Assembly (NCBI RefSeq): GCF_003590335.1
Contig: NZ_MIET01000046.1
Coordinates: 62,001-126,000 of the forward strand
DNA: 64,000 nucleotides
Direction of reading: 5' to 3'
DNA from: Pseudoalteromonas sp. MSK9-3
GTDB taxonomy: Bacteria > Pseudomonadota > Gammaproteobacteria > Enterobacterales > Alteromonadaceae
Below are positions 1 to 8,985 of this stretch, in pieces; position 1 is the stretch's first letter; every line of letters starts with the position of its first letter. The translations under genes were made by a program, and so were the position numbers. The notes beneath the pieces were generated by a model, which worked only from the letters and a program-made list of their open reading frames with translations, did not search any database and had not been told where the DNA came from.

Positions 1-253
1 AGTCTCTGACCAGCCCGACTCGCACCCAGCCTTTTCTTGGGTTGCCTTCAAGTTTGTTTTGGTCGTAATAGGCGGCATAGGTAATTTGCTCTAATGCTGA
101 AAGTTCTTTAAGTGTTTCGAAACAAGCGACACGAATATTGTCATTTGTTTCCGTGGCTTCTAGTCGCCAAATGTTGTAAGAAAAGCCAACCAAAGCAAAG
201 ACCATGCTAAACACAACACTTATTTGATATAGCTGATACTTTTTATTATCCAT
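1..253 (-). CDS. Hypothetical membrane protein, C-terminus cut by window edge
   Basis: An open frame runs on the minus strand from an ATG at 253 to the left edge, so only the first 84 residues are visible. They begin MDNKKYQLYQISVVF. A hydrophobic stretch at about residues 11-30 looks like one N-terminal membrane anchor, followed by a polar region with several acidic residues and a KGWVRVGLVRD segment at the cut edge. No known family is recognised. It is divergent from the M4 peptidase gene and separated from it by about 420 bases. The frame is intact across all visible codons and the anchor is convincing. The ribosome binding site is weak. Confidence 0.55.
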   Translation of the reverse strand, partial: MDNKKYQLYQISVVFSMVFALVGFSYNIWRLEATETNDNIRVACFETLKELSALEQITYAAYYDQNKLEGNPRKGWVRVGLVRD

Positions 254-387
254 CTGAGATTTACCTAGGTTTACTTTATATTGTCCTTATAACATGAAAT
301 CTGGACTATTTACCAATTGCAAAAAGTCACAACTTAATCATAAAGACTATATTTATCATGGGTTTGCACTGTTATAACATATCAAAA

Positions 388-476
388 TTGCACTTTGTAT
401 TTTTTATGAACTAATTTTTTAATGTCTATTGTATTATTTTGTTTACAAGTGTTTTACGTTTTAGCACAAAGTGCAA
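388..476. repeat. Inverted repeat TTGCACTTTGT / ACAAAGTGCAA
   Basis: TTGCACTTTGT at 388-398 is matched by its exact reverse complement at 466-476, with 67 bases between. A further TTGCACT lies at 364-370, and GCAC-AAA-GTGC at 464-474 forms a small dyad of its own. The arrangement could be a set of regulator sites for the M4 gene about 200 bases downstream. No regulator is identified. Confidence 0.35.
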
Positions 477-589
477 AGAAGGGTTAGTCTACTTTTCTGA
501 TGTATATAGTTTTATTTTAAGGTGAATCAAATATGTTTTAAATGTTAATTTTAGGTTTATTTATTTTGGATGCTGGCTACGCTGGGTTA

Positions 590-611
590 AGCAACAAGGA
601 CAACTGTTGCT
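590..611 (+). other. Small leader hairpin upstream of M4 peptidase
   Basis: AGCAACA at 590-596 pairs perfectly with TGTTGCT at 605-611 across an 8-base loop, about 65 bases before the GTG start. It may be a 5' leader stem; no function can be assigned. Confidence 0.3.
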
Positions 612-677
612 AATTTCAACTTATAAAAAGCCAAAGTAGATGGCTGATAAAACTAAACAACATTTTGGAGCGTAAAC

Positions 678-2870
678 GTGAAAATATCACAGATCACTTT
701 AGCGACTGTAACAGCGTTAGCATTAGGCTATGCGGGTGCAGCTAGTGCAGCAAATAAACAGTATTTAAATAACCAAGGTAATATGAATAAAATACTGGTT
801 TCTAATGCAACAACGCTATTATCAGCGACAGCAACACAAGTGGTGGGGCTAGGAGCAGGAAATGATTTACTCCTTGTGAAAGAATTCGCAGGAAAAAATG
901 GTGAAATGACGCGTCGTTATCAGCAAGTTTATCAGGGTATTCCTGTGATTGGCGATCATGCGATCCTAACGTTCGATAAGCATGGACAAGTATTACGTGC
1001 ACATGGTGCGGCAGTTTATGATGTAGCGAGTGACATTAAAACAGTGACGCCAACATTATCTCAAGCGGTGGCGCAGAAAAAGTCTTTGCAGCAACATAAA
1101 ATACAATTAGGCACATCAGAGCAGTTAACACAGCATAATAAATCGTCCCGTTTAGTGATCTATCTGGATGAGCACTCAATGGCTCGACTAGCCTATGAGG
1201 TGACCTATGTTACTTATGGTAAAACGCCTTCTCGCCCGTACCATATTATTGATGCGCATACTGGTGAAATGATCCATAGCTTTGATAACTTGCAACATGC
1301 AAATGCAACTGGCCCCGGTGGGAATGCAAAAACAGGCAAATATGTATACGGTACTGACTTTGGTCATCTTGATGTAGCGCAATCAGGTAATACCTGTTCA
1401 ATGACCAATGCCAATGTTAAAACGATAAACTTGAATCATGGCACCAGTGGCAGTTCAGCTCATAGTTTTACATGTCCTGAAAATACAGTGAAAGAAATAA
1501 ATGGCGCTTTCTCGCCACTTAATGATGCTCACTATTTTGGTAATGTAGTTTTTAATATGTACAACGACTGGATTGGCACAGCCCCCTTGAGCTTCCAGTT
1601 AAAAATGCGTGTTCACTATAGTAATAACTATGAAAATGCATTTTGGGATGGCAGTGCGATGACCTTCGGTGATGGTCAAAACACGTTTTATCCACTAGTG
1701 AGTTTGGATGTTTCTGCTCACGAAGTGAGCCATGGTTTTACTGAGCAAAACTCAGGTTTAATCTATAGCGGCAAATCTGGTGGCTTAAATGAAGCTTTCT
1801 CTGATATGGCGGGGGAAGCCGCTGAGTTTTATATGAAGGGCTCAAATGATTGGTTAGTAGGTCAAGAAATATTTAAAGGAAACGGGGCGCTTCGGTATAT
1901 GAATAACCCCACTCAAGATGGCCGCTCTATTGATCAGCAATCTAGTTACACCTCTGGTATGGATGTACATCACAGTTCAGGGGTCTTTAACAAGGCATTC
2001 TACAATTTAGCAACGACTGCGGGATGGGACACGCAAAAGGCATTTAAAGTCATGGCTAAAGCCAATCAACAATACTGGACGGCAAGTACAAACTGGGACT
2101 TAGCTGGCAACGGTGTAATGGACGCAGCATGTGATTTAAATTATAACCCCGATGATGTAAAAGCAGCACTTGCGGCGGTCGGTGTTATATCAAACCTAAG
2201 TGCTGGTAGCACATGTGGTACTACAGAGCCACCGGTTGAAGACGAAGAGATCAGCAACGGTGTTGCTCGTACTGGCATTAGCGGTGCAGCTAAAGCACAA
2301 CAATTTTTCGTGCTAAATGTTCCGGCTGGGGCGTCTAATCTTAAGTTTGAAACAACTGGTACCTCGGGTGATGCAGACTTATATGTTAAATTTGGATCTC
2401 GCCCATCGCTGTCGGTATCTGATTGTAAGAGTACTAATTCAAACAGCACGGAAAGTTGTGCAATTACGTCTGCGCAAGCGGGTGCCTATTATGTAATGGT
2501 GGAAGCATGGAATGCAATTTCGGGTGTTTCTTTAACGGGTAGTTATTCTACAGGGGGCGGGTCTACACAGCCGATTGATCGAACTGAAAGCAGTGTGAGT
2601 GTTTCTCGCAACGCCTGGACGCGCTTCACTCAAGATTTAGGTGCGGGTTACTCATCTTTAGATATTAATATATCAGGTGGGACGGGTGATGCGGACCTTT
2701 ATGTAAACTTTGGTTCTGAGTCTACGACGTCTTCTTACGATTGTCGTCCATATAAAAATGGTAACTCTGAGACATGTACCATTCCTAACCCTCAAGCGGG
2801 TACTTGGCACATAGATCTTCGTGGTTATAATGCGGCAAGTGGTGTCACGTTGAACATTAAAGCAAACTAA
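678..2870 (+). CDS. Secreted M4 (thermolysin/vibriolysin-type) metallopeptidase with two PPC domains
   Basis: An extracellular zinc endopeptidase of 730 residues. The start is GTG at 678, preceded by GGAG at 667-670. A Sec signal peptide (residues 1-24, ending GAASA) is followed by an FTP and PepSY-type propeptide (about 60-200), the M4 catalytic domain (about 215-505) and two pre-peptidase C-terminal (PPC) domains (about 525-615 and 633-728). Zinc ligands are in HEVSH (348-352), with Glu349 as the catalytic residue and Glu372 in GGLNEAFSD as third ligand; the spacing equals that of thermolysin. Each PPC domain carries GDADLYV and a cysteine pair. PPC domains are usually removed during secretion or help bind substrate. 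A terminator follows, so the next M28 gene probably has its own promoter. Confidence 0.95.
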   Translation: MKISQITLATVTALALGYAGAASAANKQYLNNQGNMNKILVSNATTLLSATATQVVGLGAGNDLLLVKEFAGKNGEMTRRYQQVYQGIPVIGDHAILTFDKHGQVLRAHGAAVYDVASDIKTVTPTLSQAVAQKKSLQQHKIQLGTSEQLTQHNKSSRLVIYLDEHSMARLAYEVTYVTYGKTPSRPYHIIDAHTGEMIHSFDNLQHANATGPGGNAKTGKYVYGTDFGHLDVAQSGNTCSMTNANVKTINLNHGTSGSSAHSFTCPENTVKEINGAFSPLNDAHYFGNVVFNMYNDWIGTAPLSFQLKMRVHYSNNYENAFWDGSAMTFGDGQNTFYPLVSLDVSAHEVSHGFTEQNSGLIYSGKSGGLNEAFSDMAGEAAEFYMKGSNDWLVGQEIFKGNGALRYMNNPTQDGRSIDQQSSYTSGMDVHHSSGVFNKAFYNLATTAGWDTQKAFKVMAKANQQYWTASTNWDLAGNGVMDAACDLNYNPDDVKAALAAVGVISNLSAGSTCGTTEPPVEDEEISNGVARTGISGAAKAQQFFVLNVPAGASNLKFETTGTSGDADLYVKFGSRPSLSVSDCKSTNSNSTESCAITSAQAGAYYVMVEAWNAISGVSLTGSYSTGGGSTQPIDRTESSVSVSRNAWTRFTQDLGAGYSSLDINISGGTGDADLYVNFGSESTTSSYDCRPYKNGNSETCTIPNPQAGTWHIDLRGYNAASGVTLNIKAN

Positions 2871-2887
2871 TCAAGATCAATAAGTAA

Positions 2888-2910
2888 GGGAGCATAACGC
2901 TCCCTTTTTT
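2888..2910 (+). terminator. Rho-independent terminator after M4 peptidase
   Basis: GGGAGC (2888-2893) pairs with GCTCCC (2899-2904) across a 5-base loop and is followed by six T residues. It separates the M4 gene from the M28 gene. Confidence 0.85.
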
Positions 2911-2935
2911 GTTTCACAAACAATGGAACTCTATT

Positions 2936-4792
2936 ATGAAACATCATGTAAAGTTGGCGGTTATTTTAGGTACCTTACCGTTTAGTTTAGCTGCGTCTGA
3001 CACGTTAGATGAGCGTATTTGGGTAACGGTTGGCGCTGATGCGGTACAACACTACCAGTTAAAAAATACACTCGTAGGTGAACAGATACACTCAAAACTA
3101 AGCGGCCATCAACAGGCCCACATGTTAAATATCGCGGCAAGTCAGGTAAATGAATTAAGTGAGTTTATGCATGATAATTATCATCGTTGTGGTGGGTTTG
3201 TTGCACATGACTCATTGATGGAAGCTAACGCCTATCTAGCACAATTAGCCGCAGTAGATAATAAAGAAATTCAGCCTCTTGTGGTTAATTACAGTATTGA
3301 TAACCCTGATATGGCTAACAGCTTATTAAGTCAAATAACGGTTAATAATTTAAATAGCACAGTCAATACGATGTCTGCTTTTCACAATCGCTATTACACC
3401 CAACAAACTGGCGTAGATGCTTCTCAATGGTTGAAAAATCATTGGCAACAAATCGTACAGTCTCGTAATGACATCAGTGTAGAGTACTTTACACATAGCT
3501 GGGCACAATCCTCAGTTATAGTAACTATCCCAGGTAATGAAAAAGCCGATGAGGTAGTCGTTATTGGCGGGCACCTTGACTCTATTAATAGCGCGAATGC
3601 AAGTGGTGGGCGAGCGCCGGGAGCTGATGATAATGCATCGGGTATCGCAGTCTTGACTGAGGCACTTAGAGCCGTTGTAGCGAGTGATTTCAAGCCCAAA
3701 CGCACGATCAAAGTTATGGGTTTTGCCGCTGAAGAAGTGGGCCTTAGAGGGTCAAAAGCAATTGCAGAGACTTATAAATCACAAGGTAAAAATGTGGTTG
3801 GTATGGCACAGTTCGATATGACAGGACGCCATGGTAGTACAGATGATATTGTGATGATGACAGATTATACTAATAACGCTCAGAACCAATTTTTAGGCCA
3901 ACTTATTGATGCCTATTTACCCGCGGTATCTTACGGTTTTGATCAATGTGGCTATGGATGCTCAGACCATGCTTCGTGGTATCAACAAGGGTATGCCGCC
4001 TCCATGCCATTTGAATCGAGAATGGCAGATATAAACCGTAAGATCCATACTATTAATGACACCGAATTTGACGCTGATCATGCAAGTAAATTTGCTAAAC
4101 TCGCCGTTATTTATTTAGCTGAACTTGCTAAGTCTGCAGGCGCTATTGATCCGCCTCCGGTTGATAATGTATTAGAAAACGGGGTTGCTAAAACGGGTAT
4201 TAATGGTGCGGCTAAACAACAGTTGTTTTACTCGTTAGATGTACCTGAGAATAGCACCGACCTGCAATTTACCACAGCAGGAGGCACAGGCGACGCAGAT
4301 CTATATGTTAAGTTTGGTGCTAAACCCACACTACAATCTTATGACTGTAAAAGTACAAATTCAAATAGTGTTGAATCATGCGTTATTACCCCGCTTCAAG
4401 TAGGCACTTATCATGTCATGGTTGAAGCTTGGAATGCGATAAGTGATGTGAGTTTAACGGGCCGCTATCAAATACAAACAGGCGGTCCTGCACCCATTGA
4501 CCGAACTGAAAATAGTTTGTCGGTTGCCCAAGGTGGGTGGTTACGCTTTAATGAAACATTAGCGTCTGGATATCAAAATTTAACGGTGTCGTTGTCTGGT
4601 GGGACAGGCGATGCAGACCTTTACGTGAAGTATGGCACTGATGTATCAGATACCGTACATGATTGCAGGCCTTATAAAAATGGGAATCAAGAAACCTGTA
4701 CTTTTGATGCGCCGGCGGCGGGTCAGTGGTTTATTGGCCTAAAAGGTTATAGTAATGCCAATGGGATGACATTAAAGATATCGGCTAACTAA
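2936..4792 (+). CDS. Secreted M28 aminopeptidase with two PPC domains
   Basis: A bacterial leucyl-aminopeptidase-like enzyme (M28, Vibrio proteolyticus AAP type) of 618 residues, which would release N-terminal amino acids from peptides made by endopeptidases such as the upstream M4 enzyme. ATG 2936 is chosen because GGAA lies 7 bases upstream and a signal peptide follows directly; an in-frame TTG at 2909 falls inside the preceding terminator. Two-zinc site motifs are visible: GGHLDS (His213), GADDNASG (about 229-236) and GFAAEE (Glu266-Glu267). CGYGCSDHAS matches the family's disulfide and last zinc ligand. PPC domains lie at about 412-505 and 520-617 and closely resemble those of the M4 protein. 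Probably secreted. Confidence 0.93.
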   Translation: MKHHVKLAVILGTLPFSLAASDTLDERIWVTVGADAVQHYQLKNTLVGEQIHSKLSGHQQAHMLNIAASQVNELSEFMHDNYHRCGGFVAHDSLMEANAYLAQLAAVDNKEIQPLVVNYSIDNPDMANSLLSQITVNNLNSTVNTMSAFHNRYYTQQTGVDASQWLKNHWQQIVQSRNDISVEYFTHSWAQSSVIVTIPGNEKADEVVVIGGHLDSINSANASGGRAPGADDNASGIAVLTEALRAVVASDFKPKRTIKVMGFAAEEVGLRGSKAIAETYKSQGKNVVGMAQFDMTGRHGSTDDIVMMTDYTNNAQNQFLGQLIDAYLPAVSYGFDQCGYGCSDHASWYQQGYAASMPFESRMADINRKIHTINDTEFDADHASKFAKLAVIYLAELAKSAGAIDPPPVDNVLENGVAKTGINGAAKQQLFYSLDVPENSTDLQFTTAGGTGDADLYVKFGAKPTLQSYDCKSTNSNSVESCVITPLQVGTYHVMVEAWNAISDVSLTGRYQIQTGGPAPIDRTENSLSVAQGGWLRFNETLASGYQNLTVSLSGGTGDADLYVKYGTDVSDTVHDCRPYKNGNQETCTFDAPAAGQWFIGLKGYSNANGMTLKISAN

Positions 4793-4801
4793 AAACTTAC
4801 T

Positions 4802-4836
4802 ATACCTCATCAGTGACTCTGTTGCTCATGAGGTAT
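4802..4836. repeat. Inverted repeat downstream of M28 gene
   Basis: ATACCTCAT (4802-4810) and ATGAGGTAT (4828-4836) form perfect 9-base arms with a 17-base loop just after the M28 stop codon. No T-run follows, so it is only a candidate terminator or mRNA 3' stem. Confidence 0.4.
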
Positions 4837-4926
4837 CTAATCATATTCCTCACTTGAGCTATTCACTTAGCTACTTCATACTCTGTCCTCAATTAGTTGA
4901 TACGATTCTATAAATTTATTTAAGAT

Positions 4927-6384
4927 ATGATGACCGTGAACACGAAGAATAAAAATAAATTAAATTTACTATTAATGTTACTTGGACCAAGCTTATTCCT
5001 TTTAACATGCGTAACGAATGCACCAACGGGTATGGAAGTTAATGCATGGCGTACCGCTGGGTTAGCTTTATGGTTGGCCATTTGGTGGGTGAGTGAGGTT
5101 GTGCCCATCCCAGCAACCTCTTTAGTGCCCCTTATCGCGGTGCCGTTGGCTGGCATTAACGATATAAAGTCTGCTGCTAGTTTATATGCACATCCGTTAA
5201 TCTTTCTATTTTTGGGTGGCTTTTTGATTTCTATCGCGATGGAAAGATGGCATTTACATAAGCGAATAGCACTACACACTATGCTCAAAAGTGGTAATAG
5301 CCCGACGTTGCAAATTTTAGCAATGATGCTTGTGAGCGGGTTTTTATCGATGTGGATCAACAACACTGCAACGACTTTAATGATGTTGCCTATTGCGTTG
5401 TCAGTGATCCATGTTTTAAAAGAAACCAATAATAGCGATGATAATTATGGTAAAGCACTACTACTGGCTATTGCATACAGTGCGAGTTTAGGAGGAATTG
5501 GTACTATCATTGGCACTGCGCCTAATGCGCTCATGGTGGCCTATTTGTGGGAAAGTTATCAGATAAAGATAGGATTTGCACAGTGGATGGCTTTTGCCGT
5601 TCCATTCAGTATCCTTATGATAGTGTTGTGCTGGGTTTGGTTAACGCGCTTTGCGTTTAAGCTCTCGGGTAATACAGGTGAAAGTGCCAATTTAACTGCT
5701 TTATTTAAAAGTCAATTATCAGAGCTTGGCCGCATGACGTTGGCAGAGAAAAATGTTTTATTCGTATTTATCTTCGCTGCGACTAGTTGGATTTTAAGGC
5801 CGTATCTAGCGCAAATAACAGGGTTGAATATAACCGACACGGGTATCGCCATGATTGCGGCTCTGTTACTTTTTATATTGCCAGCCAAAAAACACAGTGA
5901 CGAACGTGTATTAGATTGGCAGTCTGCAAATCAATTACCTTGGGGTATTTTATTGCTATTTGGAGGTGGTTTGACTCTAGCTGCGCAGATAAAGTCGTCG
6001 GGTTTGGCCGTATACATTGCAAATTCATTGGCGGGCGCATCAGTGATGCCCATTGTAGTTGGGGTTCTAGTCGTTGCTGCGCTGATCTGCTTTTTGACTG
6101 AAATGACCAGCAATACCGCGACGGCGGCGGGATTTTTACCCTTACTAGGGCCGGTTGCTGAGCAAGTGACCGGTACGCCTTTGATTTGGGTATTGCCAGC
6201 AGCAATTGCTGCGAGTTGTGCGTTTATGATGCCTGTGGCGACACCACCAAATGCCATTGTATTTGGTTCTGGGGAAATTAAAATCAAGGAAATGATCAAA
6301 GCAGGCTTTGCTATGAATGTGCTGGCTATCTTGTTGATCACACTACTGACAATGACGGTAGGATCGGCTCTATTCGGATTTTAA
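4927..6384 (+). CDS. DASS-family (SLC13) sodium/carboxylate symporter
   Basis: A polytopic inner-membrane protein of 485 residues with about a dozen hydrophobic segments. It contains the two repeated ion-site motifs of the divalent anion:Na+ symporter family: NNTATTLMMLP in the first half, and TSNTATAAGFLPLLGPV in the second half followed by PVATPPNAIVFGSG. The family takes up C4-dicarboxylates, citrate or sulfate with sodium; the substrate cannot be read from sequence. The start is ATG ATG at 4927/4930, and no strong ribosome binding site is seen for either. The next gene is an aldehyde dehydrogenase on the same strand, but the 143-base structured gap argues against tight coupling. Confidence 0.9.
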   Translation: MMTVNTKNKNKLNLLLMLLGPSLFLLTCVTNAPTGMEVNAWRTAGLALWLAIWWVSEVVPIPATSLVPLIAVPLAGINDIKSAASLYAHPLIFLFLGGFLISIAMERWHLHKRIALHTMLKSGNSPTLQILAMMLVSGFLSMWINNTATTLMMLPIALSVIHVLKETNNSDDNYGKALLLAIAYSASLGGIGTIIGTAPNALMVAYLWESYQIKIGFAQWMAFAVPFSILMIVLCWVWLTRFAFKLSGNTGESANLTALFKSQLSELGRMTLAEKNVLFVFIFAATSWILRPYLAQITGLNITDTGIAMIAALLLFILPAKKHSDERVLDWQSANQLPWGILLLFGGGLTLAAQIKSSGLAVYIANSLAGASVMPIVVGVLVVAALICFLTEMTSNTATAAGFLPLLGPVAEQVTGTPLIWVLPAAIAASCAFMMPVATPPNAIVFGSGEIKIKEMIKAGFAMNVLAILLITLLTMTVGSALFGF

Positions 6385-6401
6385 GCCGAGGTGAAACCAA
6401 T

Positions 6402-6477
6402 ATCGATACGCTACAAGGCTTTAGAAAACCAATGTTCAACATTGATGTTATTTAAACGTTAAGTTTTGCGTATCGAT
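6402..6477. repeat. Structured intergenic element with nested palindromes
   Basis: ATCGATACGC (6402-6411) is the exact reverse complement of GCGTATCGAT (6468-6477), with 56 bases between. Inside lies a second dyad, CAATGTT-C-AACATTG (6430-6444). The whole can fold as a long-armed stem with an inner hairpin. It could be a small miniature repeat, a regulator site or an mRNA stem between the transporter and dehydrogenase genes. Confidence 0.45.
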
Positions 6478-6527
6478 TCAGGCTTCGATATAGTTGAGAT
6501 ATACCTTACTAGTACGGTTTACTTCAA

Positions 6528-7952
6528 GTGCAAGCAGAAAATATCTCATACCTTAATCAACAGCTATTAACATTAAAATCGTCTTATTTAGAGCAACCTT
6601 TTCCCTCTTTAGAGAGAAGGGTTGAATTACTGAATCACTTGTTAACGCGATTGGTTGAATCACAGCAAGCATTTGTGGTGGCTGCCGATAAAGACTTTAA
6701 CGGCCGTACCGATTTTGATTCGCAAATTGGTGATATTTTACCAACCATCAATGGGCTTAAATATCAGATAAAGCATCTAGCAACGTGGTTGCGTCCAGAT
6801 AAACGCCATTCAGGTATCGCTATGTGGCCTTCCAAAGTTTGGGTGCAGCAGGTCCCTAAGGGCGTTGTTGGGATCATTGCACCGTGGAACTATCCAATAC
6901 AGTTGGCATTATTACCAGTATTTACCGCACTGAGTGCGGGCAATCGTGTGATGCTAAAGCTCAGTGAGTTTACGCCACACGTAAATCAAGAAATTAAAAT
7001 GCTTTTGGCTGATATAAAAGAGCATTGTGTTGTTGTTGAAGGGGATCATAAGATAGCTGCTGAGTTTTCAAGCCTGACGTTTGATCATTTATTTTTTACT
7101 GGTGCAACTGATATTGGTCGAAAGGTTATGCAATCAGCCGCGAATAATCTAGTCCCTGTAACATTAGAACTCGGTGGCAAGTCGCCGGTGATTGTTGCCG
7201 ATGATGCAAATATTGAGCATTGCGCTAAAAGCATCTTATTAGGTAAACTGACTAATGCTGGTCAGATTTGTGTGGCACCCGATTACGTTTTGGTGACAAA
7301 AAAGAATAAAAATGCACTTATTGACGCTTTGAAAAAGCTTTACACTTCGCATTACCCAAGTGGCCAAGATGACAAGAAATTATCGAGTATCATCAGTGAA
7401 AAACACTATGCGCGTTTGCATGAAACTTTGCATGATGCGCAGGAAAAAGGCGCAGTTGTTTGGCCAGACATTCAACATGATGAGAGTACAGCTGTAAATG
7501 CAAAAGCACCATTTAGGATGGGGCTCTACTTAATTACCAATCCAACGCAAGATATGATTGCACTGCAAAATGAAATATTTGGACCGATCTTGCCAATTAT
7601 AGAAGTTGAAAGCGTAGGATCTGCGCTCCAATACGTTGAGCTATCACAGAGACCATTGGCAAGTTATGTATTTACGCAAAGCAAAACGTTGCAGGATAAA
7701 GTAAGCCAATCATTGCGTACAGGCACGTTGGCGATAAATGAAACGATTTTGCAAGTAACAATTGAAGACAGTCCGTTTGGGGGGGTTGGCCACTCGGGTA
7801 TGGGCCAATATCATGGTAAAGAGGGTTTTCTTACATTTAGCCATGGTAAAAGTGTGTTAGCGAGCGATAAAGTTGCCAGAGTGCGAACGTCACTTTTGCT
7901 TAAACAGTCGAAATTACTATTAGACCCACTGAAAGCACTATTTTTGAAGTGA
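6528..7952 (+). CDS. Coniferyl-aldehyde-type NAD(P)-dependent aldehyde dehydrogenase
   Basis: A 474-residue cytoplasmic enzyme of the aldehyde dehydrogenase superfamily, oxidising an aldehyde to its acid. LELGGKSPVIVADDA carries the general-base glutamate, and NAGQICVAPDYVLV contains the catalytic cysteine (Cys248). That motif is the form typical of coniferyl aldehyde dehydrogenases (CalB group). The cofactor segment PWNYPIQL is present near residue 125. The start is GTG at 6528 with a poor ribosome binding site, but no better in-frame start is visible. Members of this group act on aromatic and long-chain aldehydes, so the true substrate here is unknown. Confidence 0.88.
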   Translation: MQAENISYLNQQLLTLKSSYLEQPFPSLERRVELLNHLLTRLVESQQAFVVAADKDFNGRTDFDSQIGDILPTINGLKYQIKHLATWLRPDKRHSGIAMWPSKVWVQQVPKGVVGIIAPWNYPIQLALLPVFTALSAGNRVMLKLSEFTPHVNQEIKMLLADIKEHCVVVEGDHKIAAEFSSLTFDHLFFTGATDIGRKVMQSAANNLVPVTLELGGKSPVIVADDANIEHCAKSILLGKLTNAGQICVAPDYVLVTKKNKNALIDALKKLYTSHYPSGQDDKKLSSIISEKHYARLHETLHDAQEKGAVVWPDIQHDESTAVNAKAPFRMGLYLITNPTQDMIALQNEIFGPILPIIEVESVGSALQYVELSQRPLASYVFTQSKTLQDKVSQSLRTGTLAINETILQVTIEDSPFGGVGHSGMGQYHGKEGFLTFSHGKSVLASDKVARVRTSLLLKQSKLLLDPLKALFLK

Positions 7953-8031
7953 TCTCACTTCATTTCGCATGAGATAATTGTGCTTAGTAGAGACTATAAA
8001 AACGCGTTACTGTTCTTATAGCCTTATTAAG

Positions 8032-8775
8032 TTAGAATGTATAAGTGCGTTTTTTAGGTCGGACCTCAGGGGCATATGTCCCTTGTTGGATACGATTATA
8101 AATATCATTCGCTATGTCGGTTGCTGACTCAACTTGTGACGGAGACATCTGTTGTTCGTCTAAATCTCGGCTTTTACTCGCGTCATTATTGCCATTGTAT
8201 TCAGCGATTAGGTTCCAAATGTACGATTTTTCAATATTTTTTTCAGTGCCGAGCCCTTGGTAATACATCAAAGCAAGGTTGAACTGTGCGAGTGTATAGT
8301 TATTTGCAGCGGCTTTTTCGTACCAGTCCATCGCTGTATGATAGCTTTGGATCACACCATCACCATTGGCATACATGACACCTAAGTTAAATTGTGCAGC
8401 AGCGAGGTTTTTACTTGCTGCGCGTTCAAATAGATCAATGGCTTTATTTTTATCCTGCTTTACACCTTTGCCATCATCATACATAACGGCGAGTGAGAAC
8501 ATGGCATCGGCACTACCAAGCTTGATGGCGTCTTGAAATAATGAGGCGGCCTTTGTTAAGTTCTTAGTTACGCCAAATCCACCCTGATACATTTTTGCAA
8601 GCTGATAAATACCCGGTGCGTAATTCATATCAGCAAGGTAACGAAACTCTTTCAGGGCTACCTCAAATTGACCTGAGTTAGCGGCTTCAATACCTTGCTC
8701 AAGACCAGCTGATGAACTCCCCGCAAACCCTAGTAACGCGGCTAACATAATAGGTTTAATTTTTTTATGCCACAT
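8032..8775 (-). CDS. Periplasmic Sel1-repeat (TPR-like) protein
   Basis: A 247-residue exported protein. A signal peptide (about 1-23, ending SSSA) precedes at least four tandem Sel1-like repeats between residues 54 and 197, each with the pattern A..LG.MY..G.GV. Examples are AMFSLAVMYDDGKGV and AQFNLGVMYANGDGV. Sel1 repeats form superhelical scaffolds for protein-protein contacts. The tail (about 205-247) is polar and basic. GGAG lies 9-12 bases upstream of the ATG at 8775. No partner is evident from the neighbours: it is convergent with the aldehyde dehydrogenase, and the genes to its right belong to a separate minus-strand operon. Confidence 0.85.
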   Translation of the reverse strand: MWHKKIKPIMLAALLGFAGSSSAGLEQGIEAANSGQFEVALKEFRYLADMNYAPGIYQLAKMYQGGFGVTKNLTKAASLFQDAIKLGSADAMFSLAVMYDDGKGVKQDKNKAIDLFERAASKNLAAAQFNLGVMYANGDGVIQSYHTAMDWYEKAAANNYTLAQFNLALMYYQGLGTEKNIEKSYIWNLIAEYNGNNDASKSRDLDEQQMSPSQVESATDIANDIYNRIQQGTYAPEVRPKKRTYTF

Positions 8776-8938
8776 AATGACGCTCCAAAGCTACTTGTGC
8801 CTACAGTGTAAATGACTGATATGGAAATACAATACATACTGGCAAGTAATACATTCATTGTGGTGACACAGCAAGGTGTTTGAATGTTTAACACGCTAAT
8901 TAGTTTAGCAAAAGCTGTGAGATAGCCTTTTCTGGTTA

Positions 8939-8969
8939 TGTTGACGAACGATTAATGAGGTCGTCAACA
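8939..8969. repeat. Inverted repeat TGTTGACGA / TCGTCAACA
   Basis: Perfect 9-base arms at 8939-8947 and 8961-8969 with a 13-base loop, 17 bases beyond the flavin reductase stop codon on the minus strand. It is probably the 3' hairpin of the flavin reductase operon. There is no clear U-tract, so factor-independent termination is not certain. Confidence 0.45.
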
Positions 8970-8985
8970 CAGCAGGTAAATGAGT

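Larger units (their letters stand above)
254..677. other. AT-rich intergenic region upstream of the M4 peptidase
   Basis: This 424-base stretch between divergent genes has no credible coding frame. It holds an 11-base inverted repeat (388-398 and 466-476), an extra TTGCACT at 364-370 and a small hairpin at 590-611. It probably contains the promoter and leader of the secreted M4 peptidase, but no clear -35/-10 pair could be assigned. Confidence 0.5.

Noticed and set aside
2909..2935. Longer N-terminus for the M28 peptidase from TTG
   Set aside because: The TTG is within the T-run of the M4 terminator; ATG 2936 begins a proper signal peptide behind GGAA.
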